NCBI RefSeq assembly: GCF_016859285.1
Contig: NC_053410.1
Coordinates: 22,833,558 to 22,897,557 of the forward strand
Length of the DNA: 64,000 nucleotides
Direction: 5' to 3'
Source: Xiphias gladius
Lineage: Eukaryota > Chordata > Actinopteri > Istiophoriformes > Xiphiidae
In this document: piece after piece, positions 1 to 11,700 of the stretch
How positions within the stretch are numbered: position 1 is the stretch's first letter
How the letters are laid out: every line of letters begins with the position of its first letter
Made by a program: the position numbers and the translations under genes
Notes under the pieces: generated by a model
Database searches by the model: none
Seen by the model: only the letters and a program-made list of their open reading frames with translations
Told to the model about the DNA's origin: nothing

Positions 1-30
1 GTGTGTTCATGTATGCGTGTATTTTTTATG

Positions 31-245
31 ACCCAAGGGCAATTTCGGCTACATCTGACTGCCTCTGATAGTTCCTGATTGCAAGTAATACTTCCCAGCT
101 TAGGCTGGCCAAAGGTCTGGCTCAGTCAATGGACGACGTTATAACTATAAAGAGTACGGTCCAGACAAGCTCTACATGAAACGTGCCCCGAGATAACCTC
201 CGTTATGATTTGGCGCTATATAAATAAAATTGAATTGAATTGAAT
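31..245 (+). repeat. 3' end of a dispersed retroelement (LINE/SINE-type tail)
   Basis: The stretch ends in a short tandem GAATT array at about 229-247, preceded by a GCGCTATATAAATAAA motif. I recognise this as a recurrent 3' tail of fish non-LTR elements. No reading frame survives. The family name is not certain. Confidence 0.4.
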
Positions 246-1398
246 TGAAAGTTGATGGCCCACAGCAAACCACTTCCAGGTACTGTGAATGGTTTTACAG
301 CCATGCAATAAGGGCAATAGCCATACAAGGTCCAACGACAGGCTAGCCGCCCATGAGCCAATCCCGTCGGCATCCTGGCCTACCTGTTACTGAGAAATTA
401 CTTATTTTCCAAAATTACATCATGAGGCAGAAATGATTAATGGCCTCAAATCGGATAAGAGGATTTGGTCAGGCCTGCTATTCCCTGCCTATTTCAATCA
501 TGTTGTGATGAAATGGATATAGTGTTAAGCATGCACTTAGTCTTCTATCCCCTAACGTGTTTCTGTTTGTTGGGCTTGGCACTAGATCATCAACCACCTC
601 TAAACCTGCACGTCACTTGTTTTATTTAAGGGGATCTGAGGGACAAAACCCCTTACTGGCTCTCAAATAGAATCCATGCAGTCGATCTTCACACCCTCAC
701 TTTTCATTTCCCTCCTGTCCTCTATCTCTCTTTTTCTGACTTTGTCTGACTCTGTCCCTCTCACCGCCTCCCTCTTTCCCGACTGGCTTGCCTCCAGGTT
801 GTCTTCTGCAGTCTGTGTGGAGCTGGAGTTCAAACACTGCAGCCTTCAGCAGCACATGAAACAGTACTACTTGGAACCTTCCAGAAGTGTGGCACTACAA
901 AGCTTTCTCGCCGAGGAGGTTTCATCCTCAGCGGCTGTTTTTCACTGTTAGCTGTGCCTTTGTATCACAGGTGTCAGGAGTTCCACTTGCTATGGATTTT
1001 TAGTCTTTCCAGAAGTTTCCTCTACAAATCCTGTATAGTGTCGTGGGCATAATCTCAGTTTACTCACACAATCAACCTTGTACAAACTGAAACCAGAGAA
1101 ATGTATTACCTGAAAAGGTAAATACAGGAGTGTCTGCATGAGTGTGTACTTTAGTGTGTAACCACAATAAGGAAGTGGAAAGGGCAGAGTGTTCTAGAAG
1201 CGCCCCGTCCTTGACCCTGGCTGTAGCATAGGCCAGGTCTGTCTCTGCAAAGGCAGGGACCTGCGAGGTTGACGCGCTCTGCGCCCCCCTCAGATGATCT
1301 CATTCTGCAGGGGGCCAGCGGGCTCCACCGCATGCTGAGGCCACTTCCAGATGAAGGCTGCAGAGCAGGTGTCCAGTCATCTGTGTATACGTGTGTGA

Positions 1399-1401
<3 letters not shown>

Positions 1402-1455
<54 letters not shown>
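1402..1455. repeat. (GT)n microsatellite
   Basis: A nearly uninterrupted GT dinucleotide run of about 54 bases lies in non-coding sequence. Open frames crossing it are cysteine-valine artefacts. Confidence 0.95.
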
Positions 1456-1457
<2 letters not shown>

Positions 1458-1610
1458 GCTGGGAGAGTATTGCGTTTCTACTTAAATCCTACTCGTAAAC
1501 AAATGTGATTGATCTGCCTCGTGTGGGGGAACTCAGCTGGGACACCTGGTGGCTAGAGAAGAAATGACTAGTCAAATAAAAAATAAAGTGAATGCTAACT
1601 ATTGTAGATA

Positions 1611-2400
1611 GTGGTGGAAAATAACTAGTATATTTAGTCAAGTACTGTGCATAAGAGCAATTTAGAGAGAGTTCACTTAAGTATTTACATGCATTTCTAT
1701 GCTGCTTTATACTTTATACTACTGCCCTACATGCAACAGTTCCTAGTTCCTAGTCAGCACATATAATGAATTTTTATAGATTTATCTAAATCTACAAGAC
1801 AGTATATAAAGTAGTTAAATTAGCCCCACCTGAACTAGCAACAACATTCAAATGCTACTTACATGTTAATGCATCAATTATAACAATTATAAGGCCAGTT
1901 CTGCAGAGTTAGTGCTTTTACTTTTGATACTTAAATTACATTTTGCTGATAATACTTATGTACTAATTTTGAATGCAGGACTTTCCCCTTTTTTTACATA
2001 CATTTACATGGGGTATTACTTCTTTTACTCAAGTAAAGGATCTGACTGCTTCCTCCACAACTGGAAATGTTGTATTTTCTTACTCCAGTGCATTTATTTG
2101 ACAACCTTAGTTACTAGTTACATTGAAGGTCAAACTATGACACACGGTCCAGGAAACTGCCACAGAGATTATGTAATTGGTAATTTAATCTTGAAAATAA
2201 TTTTTTGAGAAATATTTTATTCATAGCAGTGGTGAAACCTCTTAAAAAAACTTGCAGTTAGTCAGATTACACACAACCAGTGGGCAAACTGTGACCTTGG
2301 GGCCTTCGGAGTAGGGCGTATATGTAGGTAAAATTTATAACGGAGTATTTTTATGCTATGGTATTACATAAGTGAAAGATCTGAGTACTTCTTCCACCAC
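1611..2400. repeat. MITE-like element of the 'GTGGTGGAA' type, probably nested
   Basis: The segment starts with GTGGTGGAAAATAACTAGTA and ends with GATCTGAGTACTTCTTCCAC plus CAC, an inverted partner of the start. A second similar end lies at about 2020-2060 (CTGACTGCTTCCTCCAC), so two copies or an internal duplication are likely. The AAGTACT/ACTCAAGTA content is typical of a very common teleost repeat. No transposase frame is visible. Confidence 0.5.
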
Positions 2401-3756
2401 TGATTAGATGACATATTAATGTTTAATTTAAAATCGGATTTTGGCAGGTCCGTATTACTTTGATATGCAGTTTAATTGATTTGAAGTAACTGTATACAAT
2501 GATCAATACTGCACTGACAGTCAATGGAAGACACGATTTTAATACAGTAGTAGAAGTAGAGGCGTCCTTTATTCCAATGTCCTTCATTTTCAGAATGTGA
2601 AGTGCTTTTCCACCCTGCCAAGAATAACATTTGGAGGAAATGACGTTATTGTTTCAGTAGGACCACTTTTTAAAGACACTGAGTTCAATCAGCTGCCAGC
2701 AACTAGAGCTTGTTGTGTATCAGCTTGTAGGAAGATGACAATGTGTTAATCCTTTTCCTCCTAAATTGCAGGTCAAGGTGAGATGTAGACAAAAACTCTA
2801 CAGTCGGTCTATGGATTAACTGTCTTATACTCAAGGATACCAAGGAAACCTGGAGCTTTCTGTTTAGAAGACCATATCTTTAGCCACACGGCCATTCTTT
2901 TCCCAACATTAGTAAATTGACATGATTGTTTCGATAGCTAAATTCAATGTATACTCTCACCAGCTCTTGAAGTCACAGCAGCAATGTTACTAACATAGCT
3001 TTTAACCTGCATTGACAGTCCAGCTTTACAAAAGACAGCTGCCAGTTGAAACACTGAATTTCTCTGCTGTGTTAAATTAACAGAGAGACAATCCAGTGAG
3101 AAGAATCATTTGCCGTCTGTTGTGTAATTCCAAAGTGAGATGAATGCTTTTTTGTGTGTGTGTGTGTTTGCAAAATAATAACACTTACATAAATTAAATC
3201 AACGATGTTTTGTTGATTATGAGTGACGCTGATTTTCCAAATATGGATGTGTTACTGTACATTTTGGACAGGTGCAATATCAAGCTCGGCACTGAATATA
3301 ATTGTGAACAGAGGGAGGGCGCACGATGCCAGGTGTGCTGGCAGCTGCTAAAATTGATATCCAGGATGCTGTTGGCCTAGTATCAGCTGGAAGCTAAAGA
3401 CCACTGCAGTGGTTTACTTTTCATCGCCGTCTCCAGCCAAGAGATTGTCGAGTTCTGCTGGGTCAGACTCTGACTGTAAACTGTTGTCCAGCCGAAAAAA
3501 CTTTCAGCTCACAATTGGCAGGTCCATCGCTCAGTGGAGAGGATCTGAAATAATTGACTTTAAAAGTCCCTTGGGTTTAATTACTTGTTTGTTACCGTAT
3601 AAATAAGAGTCATTCATCCTGTCATGATAAGACAGACAGTGGCTCCAAAAGTGCTTGCATTGTGTTTGTAAGTCCGTGCATTTTTGTGTACAAGCTTTAC
3701 TGTCTGTGTGAGTGATGTTCACACATCCATGTCTGTTTATACGGTTTTAGTGTGTG
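2401..3756. other. Non-coding flank with the likely 3' UTR of the minus-strand MUC4-like gene
   Basis: No exon-like frame is supported here. Going leftwards from the stop codon at 3757, the first candidate poly(A) signals on the minus strand are an ATTAAA (3581-3576) and an AATAAA (2573-2568). The true end of the transcript cannot be decided from sequence alone. Confidence 0.4.
3576..3581 (-). promoter_or_regulatory. Candidate poly(A) signal ATTAAA for the MUC4-like gene
   Basis: ATTAAA lies about 175 bases downstream of the stop codon on the minus strand. It is the nearest common hexamer variant. A canonical AATAAA is found only about 1.2 kb downstream (2573-2568). Confidence 0.3.
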
Positions 3757-3898
3757 CTATCTGAGGCGCTGCCTGGGTGCGATGTTGTCTATGATCCGGG
3801 GGCTGCAGTGGGTCATGTAGTGCAGGGCAGGGTCGGAGTAGTTGAAGGGCGGAGGGTTGTACTGCTCTTGGATGTGGTCTGGCAACAAGTGGGGGAGG
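3757..3898 (-). CDS. Cytoplasmic-tail exon of the MUC4-like gene
   Basis: The acceptor (TTTTCCTTCCAG) and phase 2 fit the membrane exon 3.2 kb upstream. The exon encodes a tail with LPHLLPDHIQEQYNPPPFN and YSDPALHYM and ends ...RQRLR-stop (TAG at 3759-3757). A tiny exon between 7143 and 3898 cannot be excluded, but none is needed to keep the frame. Confidence 0.65.
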
Positions 3899-6236
3899 CT
3901 GGAAGGAAAACACATGAGGCATTCAGACTGTAGAAGTAAACAAGGAATCACTGGAGTCTGCCTCTCAAGATGCTGGAAAGTTGAAAACATGGAGAGGGAT
4001 GTCCATATTATTTCTTGCACTCAATTATGGACCTAATGGGCCATTATGTAATTTGAAACTGGAGAGTGGTAGTAATACTGCCAGGAGTTAAATTTCTGCA
4101 TATTTTTGCACCTTATTCAGTGAATTCCTGGCTTTGATTACTAATGTCTCTAATTCTCCATTCAGTAGATCATTCATTTCAGGAAAATTTATGTAAATGT
4201 TTGGATGGGCAGCAGTTGTTATGCAGTTGGAATAATCATTGGATCATGAATATTCATGCAGGTTCTAGCCTAGATATTCGGAGTGTTGAAAGATGCTGAA
4301 ATCTGGGTCTAAAGCTGATTTGAAACAGTATGCATACATGTTGGATGCTTCTCTAGATTCACTGTTGTCTGATGTGCAGTTCAGATGTTTTGGATTGTAT
4401 ATCATTATGGTTGTTCTCTGTGCAAATATGTATATCCTCTCTGGCAATGAGGTACAGACTGTGCAACCTGGTGTGCCATGAATTATTTTGTGAATAAAAA
4501 CCAAAGGAAAAAACACAATCCTTGCCAAATAATTTCATGCAAACTTGCATAATGACTGTACAAACCCCTTCAGACCATTTGACCCTGAAACTTAGTCTAA
4601 ATTGTAGTCAAGCTCCTGATATTTTATATATAAAGCTGGTTCTTTTGTATTTTATAAAAACAATGCTGCAGAACACTGTGAAAACCTACGTTTGATGTTA
4701 CATCACGGGAAGTTAAACAGGAACATTGGAAATATTGCATTAAATCATTGCTGCTCCATCTCCATCATATCACATACATCTGGGATCTTAAGTATTATTA
4801 TATCATACCATATAATCTTGTTCAAAGACAACGGCATAACCTCCTCCCTGTTTTTTGCTTCTCACTCTAATCTAACAACATAATCCCACAACGCAGGCAC
4901 AGATCCCGGCCATTATATCCATAGGGTCCAGTTTACTGATAGCAGAGAAAGCAGGCCAGTCAACCGGGGGATTATGCGTCTCTATGGCCCACTAACACCT
5001 GGCCCAGATGCCATACATCTGTACACACATGATGGGGCCAAGGACACGTGCGCATTATGATGCACAAAGTCCCAAAAAGATACACTGCTATACACATTCA
5101 CACACACATATACTATACATTTGGATATGATGTATCAGGTCATGTTTCAGTCTGGCCTTCCATTCAACATGACACAGTCAGCTTTATACTTAAATCCTAC
5201 GGTGATGTGGTGTTTTTACATGTGGGATTGACCGTGTGGTTAAATCATTTCAATCTCTTTATTGTGAATGGCTTTTCGATCTTTGTTGTCTAACTAAATC
5301 CTAAAAAGCCTGAAGAAGTACTGTAACCTTCCTCACAATAGCAAAAACCAATTTTTTTATATTTATTTAAAGGAATAGTTCTTGCTGAGAAAAATGATAC
5401 CACTCTCATATCTGTATGGTAAATATGAAGCTGCTTAATTTAGCTTAGCATAAAGACTGGAAACAGCTAGCCTAGCTCTTTCTGAAGATTCCACTTGCCA
5501 GCCCCTCTAAAGCTCATTAATTAGCACATTATACTATCCATACAAAAAGGAAGTTAGTTACTGGTAACGCCTAAGAAATAGTCTGGATTGTAATTCTAAA
5601 TAAAACCCCAATGAGTATGGTAAAGTGTCCTTATACTTTGGCTTTTGTATGGAAAATGAAATATTGTGTTAAATAGTAGGCAGATTTTGCTACCTTTGGA
5701 CAGAGGCATGCTAGCTGTTTCCCCGTTTCCAGTCTCTATGCCAAGCTAAGCTAACTGGCTTAGCTTCGTATTTACCATACATATGTGAGACTTGCATCAA
5801 TCCTCTCAGCCAACTCTCTGCAAGACAGCAAATGAGGATATTCAGCAAAAAGTTGAACTATCCCTTTTAAGAAAATGGATGACTGGATGCTTTGATGATG
5901 CGTCTTTAGCCATTTTCCTGTGAGCAAACAAAGCACCTCTAATCTGTGGATGTGTTACCCTCATCATCACCTTGGTTTACTGTATATTATATCTGCAAAC
6001 ATTCCTCAGTGTTACCCAAGTGCAGTTTCATAACTCGGACCAAAGCTGTTAGTAGGAAGTGTTTTTGTTTAATATAGTAAGAGAGTGGGCAGTCCGTCCT
6101 CCGGCTGAGAAGTTAAATAGAAGAAGACAGTGCTGCAGCAGCAGTACAGAAGACAGGATTTAAAACCTCCAAGTTGCTGTAAAGGATTGTCTCTGGGCAG
6201 ATCTACTTGACTAGTATACCTTGAAACAGTGTAACA

Positions 6237-6324
<88 letters not shown>

Positions 6325-8689
6325 TATGGTCTGGTCATTCTCTGCAGCAGTATATTTTGTGGTGACTTGCAATGAACCCTGCCTCACCCTGCCCAAAGGA
6401 GCTGCTGACCCACCTAAAAACACGGTTTTATATTTATTCGTGAGTGAGTTTTTAGTGCCCAGTGATGGTCGAGCCATTGTTTTGAGTGAGGACAGACCTT
6501 GTCTTAGAAAGGCAGTAATGAGGCTGTTATGCTCAATACACACCAGAAAAAAACTGTCTAATGAGTGATGGTCACTGCACACAAAAAAAAAAAAATGGCA
6601 GGAGGGTGTGCCAAAAGAGAAACAGCCATGTTGATACATAAATCTAAAGCACTGAAGCTGGAACCACGATAGGTGAATAGTTTGCACTCAGCTATATTTT
6701 GGTTAAAATGTGACTTATTGCAATATATAGTATGGTTTAAAAGTGGAGAAATGGATTATGCTGCATGACTGGTTTGGCAATTTGCTATGGAAGTTTTGAT
6801 AGTTTCTTTTGTGTTGCGAAACGAGGTCACTGTCGGAATCCATTGTATCTAATGTGAATCTAAGCTGGCCACGGATACAAGCATTTTAAAACCACCTGCA
6901 AAGGCTACAAGGAGCATTTGATGCTCAAAATGTAGTGTTTTTTGGTGGAGTATTCAGCACAAAAATAGCGGGAGAGCAGCATCATCGGCTGCGATCAAAC
7001 ACAACCTGTATAATATTGTTATCATACGATTCTTTCAAAAACCATTAATAGTTAAAAAGTAAAAATCTTAATCTTTATATTTCAGTCAGTCATGCTTTCA
7101 TGCACAAAGTTAAAAAAAAATTCTGCTTCATGTCCTACTCACTCTCCAGTAACAGTCTTCTTGCAGCAGCAGAAGCAGGCCAGCGCAGCCAGGAGAAGCA
7201 GCAGGAGCAGAGGGATGCCGATGCCCAGAACCAGCCCCAGAACAAGGTCCAGCTCCACATCGCTCACCTTGTCTCTCTCTGGAACGGGTCAGTCAGTATT
7301 AAGTCATGGCAAAATGTGGCAAACTCTCATCAATTCAAGTCACATATTGCTTCACAAGGTGAGGAAGGACAGGATAAATGTTAGTGTCATTTACAGGTCT
7401 GTGAATGAAAAAAAAAAACAATGATTTTTATTAAATCATGATCTGCAAAATGCCTACATCCACCATAAAAAGGCATATTTGAAAGGCATGAATTTCAGTA
7501 GTAAATGCAGTTTCTGGTAAATGTTTTATGGGATTGGTACTCATAATATTGATTTGGATAGTTGATTAGCCTTAGAGCCATTGCTCTACCTGCAGGATGG
7601 ATGTAAAGTATGCTCCGATCCTCACCTAATACACAGGACTGGGTTTCATCCACATCAGTGCCGTTACAAACACACCTGTAGCCTCCGTAAGTGTTGGCAC
7701 AGAGAGCTGGATGGGCACACACCGCCTCCTTGGCCTTACACTCATCCAGATCTGTAGGTGGGGACAGAGAGGCAGTCTTACTGACACAACATGCTGCAGT
7801 ATATTTTATACTTTACCACAATACTATGGCAAACTGAAACACTGTAATACATAATGTTAGCCACAGTTATTATGTTAAAGGTAAAGTGTTATGCTATTGC
7901 TCCCTGCTTTTCCTACTTGCCAATCCTATATAAAGGTAATAGTTTACTATACTTACTATATGAAGTATAGATTCCTATACTACTGCATTTCAATTGTAGT
8001 CATTATGATAATTACCCTTATTAACAAGTGATGACCGTTTTTTAAAATGCATTTTTTGAAGTGGCGTTATAAACATTATAACCATGATGAAACAATAACA
8101 ACTAAAAACCAATGGCAAATAACAGAATGTCAGACTTAACAAGATAACAAAATTTAATAAAACCCACAAACTACAGTGACATGTTTTATTTAGTACTATG
8201 AAAAACATTGTGTCAAACAACAGAACTCGGATGAAAAAGTGAAAAAGTGTGATGAATTCATTTTAAAACAGTCCCGAGGCTTGCTGAGCTTGTACATAGA
8301 AATGCAAACTTTCCTTCCAAAAAATAAAGAAATAAATGAATAAAAAGCAAATGGGAATCACCAAAAGTATCTTACCATCAACTTCAATGGCACGGATATC
8401 ATAGAGGCTGCTAACTCTGGCCAGGTAGTCTCTGATATACCAGTGGGGTGTGTCACTGGACACGTTGATACGATATTCATCCAAACCTGGTTTGGAGCCC
8501 AGTAATGCGTCCTTCTTACTGGCGTTGTAGAATTTGTTCTGGAAACCCATCAACAGAATGTCCACCAGCTTAGGAATAAGCAGAAATAGATCATTATTTT
8601 GCTGTATGTAAATTGGTTCAATTATGTTATCAGTACATCAGTATACAGGTTACTAATTTGTGTTTTACCAGACAACCCTGGCACACCGC

Positions 8690-8728
<39 letters not shown>

Positions 8729-11700
8729 GTTTGAGTCCGTCAGATCTGTTCTTCTTCCAACTCACAGAGACATTGAACAAATTAGACCCTGCAGAAACAC
8801 AACAGCAGCAAAGGTTGTGTGATGGCTTCTTGGTACCATATACTGTGTGGGCATGTTTACCATGGTAATGCCAGAGGCAGGGCCAAGCTAGGCTAAAGCT
8901 CTTGAAGCCATAGAATTGAAGTATATGGGAGCTCTTACCTGGAGGGTTGGCAGAGTCACCTGTGGAGAAACACATCAAATACACCGGTGACACACTGGAC
9001 ATGTGCAGGACATGTGTTCTCATAAACACATTTTAATTCATTTAGTGTTAGTTTAGTTATCTAGTGCATCAGGACTCAGCAGATCACAGTTACATCTGAC
9101 CTCTGCTCAGGTTGTTGATATATTGTTGATATATTGATAGATACTGTGAGGGATTATAATTATATTTTAGTAGTGTTTGTTACTGGTAATGCACTTTGAA
9201 ATACATCCATGTATTTCAAAGTGTGTTTTTTACAACACTTAACAGGGAAGTTGTCTGCAGGTATAGCGTGGAACCGCACAGTTTTCCAACCGTGTTGTGG
9301 AACTTGTTAATCTTATTTTGGACTTTTAGAATATACAGATAAACGGTGGCAATTTTTGATGGAATCATTATTGTTTTACAAAGTTTAATTTGTATGAGGA
9401 ACAGTGGATTCATAAATCCATTTTGCTTTCATCCACAGGAGGAGTAAATGTGAGCTATCTGCAGGGAAATGTGCACTGAGCACAATAGTGTAAGATATCC
9501 CACCTGGACAAAGCTATTTGAACAGGTGTGGTGAAATTCATGAATAGAGCGCTATACTGACAAAGCACAATATTTTTTAACCCTCACACGACAAACTATA
9601 CAATCATACAACAGTCCTGAGTTGTCTAATATGACTCTCTGCAACCGTGGGAATCATTCCCATCACTAACCGCCATCCCAGTTGAATGACTGAAAAATAA
9701 ATGAAAACCCTTGTACAGGTATATCATGACTATGTGGGGGCTTTCAACATAACACATGAAATTTAAAAAAAATTGTGTACAACATTTTGTATAAACATTA
9801 TGTCAAAGATCATAATAAGGAAATCCTACTGTAAAGAAAGATACAGTCAGTAAATTTACAGCAAATATACAAGATTCACCAGAGGTGTATCGTGTGCACT
9901 GACTGCATGTAGGTATACTGTATAGTGTTTTGGTACATACAGCACAGTACACGTTAGCCTTATAGGGACTCTAGTTGGCACAGTTTCTCATGTTTGTCAA
10001 CAGTTCCTTTATTGCTAAGTAAAAAAACACAAAAACAAAATGTTACTGTACTATATTTACTGTCATTTGGACTTGTATTATCTGCTGGTGGCTAAATGAC
10101 AGTGAAAACATGATTGTGCACATACCACATCCATCAGTGTCCTTGGTGTCCTTGTATCTACAGACGCAGTCAACAGAGCCCGGCTTGTTCTTACACTCAA
10201 ACTTAGCATTGGGGCAGGTTGAGAGCTCTGCACACTCGTCTATATCTACAGCATAGACAAACGCAGATGTGCAGTGAAATCATTGTACATGAATGTGTTA
10301 TTATTCATACTGAAGTGTTGTGTATTCAGTACCTGTGCAGTTGTGCCCGTTTCCAGTAAAGCCGGGCTTACATGTGCAGGTGTAGTTCTGCTTTGTGCTG
10401 CGGCAGTCGGCATCTTTGTGGCAGGGGAAGGGGAAAGGAGGGATACACATGTCTGAGAAGGTTTACAGAGAAACAAGAATAAGATAAATCATAGTCTATG
10501 GGGTCAAATTGCTGTCACCAAACCTGATGATGTGACTGCACAAAAAAAATCCCGCAACCAAAAATCAATATTGTGCCACAAACCATGCTCAAAGCACTTG
10601 TATCCTTGTTTTCCTTTGGCGACAGTATCCTCGGGACAATCTCCACAGGTGAACTGATCAAGCTCTGTCTTCGACTGGCACTTCACCCCTCGGAAACAGG
10701 GCTTGCCTTGACATACGTCTGAAGTGTTCCCACAGAACTTCCCACTGAACCCCTTTGGGCACAAGCACCCCACCACCTGTGAGGAGAAAAAAGAATGAAC
10801 AGAAAGGAAGACGGACACAGCACAACTTACTGTATACGACCTTAAGAGATACTACATTCAAACAGACTTCTTCAGAGATTTTTAGATTTGGAGAATATTT
10901 TATTCTTAATGTACCACATGCACGTCAATGCACCAACAAGGATGCATTTTCAACAGTCCCAACTTATCCTAAACTCTATGAGTGATGGAATAGTCAAAAC
11001 AGTTACATCTTTCTTCTTCCCTAAACCACATTTCTTAAACTCCAATCGGAAACATCATCAAGTCAAGGACAGATGTTAAGGAGACTTTCTGAGCAGTTGG
11101 GAGAAGAACCACAGTGTTGAGAGAATCCAAAACTAAATTTAAGAAAGAGATACTGTGACTTTGGACACGAACACTTATTTGAAAAACTAGATTATGAATC
11201 GAGATATTTTAGTAAATGCTAAAGCCATACTTCAAGGCATTAGTACAAATCATCAGATGCTGTCTCAACACTGAATTTACATTCAAGTAAATATGGCATC
11301 CAAAATATTTTTTTAAATGAACAGGCCAACCAGTGAAAAGGATAAAGCAAGATTAAGTTAAATTACAGGCATGGGCCCACATTATGATATATCTTATTTA
11401 GATTAGCATTTATTTTATTCCATTTTAGGGAATCTGTTTCAGCTGTAACGCTTTATAATAATTATTACTGTTTATTCCTACTAACAGTGCTAACATGTTG
11501 ATTTTTAGCAGGTTATACTGTTTACCATGTTCCTTGTCTTAATTTGACATGTTAGCATGCTAACATTTGCTAATTAGGACTAAACCCAAAGTGCGGCCGA
11601 TGATGGTGTTAGAGGAATAGTTAGGGGATCGACGAAGTTATTAGAATTCATTGTCTGGAAACTATGATTGTCTGTACCAAATTTTGCGCCAATTCATCAA

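Noticed and set aside
676..951. 91-aa plus-strand frame starting MQSIFTPSLF, with a signal-like start
   Set aside because: No splice context, homologue or further exon was recognised. It lies in repeat-rich flank and is of a length expected by chance.
6211..6687. Frames of 158 aa and 115 aa across a GT microsatellite
   Set aside because: Most of the frame is translated dinucleotide repeat (His-Thr or Cys-Val), which cannot contain stops. No domain is present.
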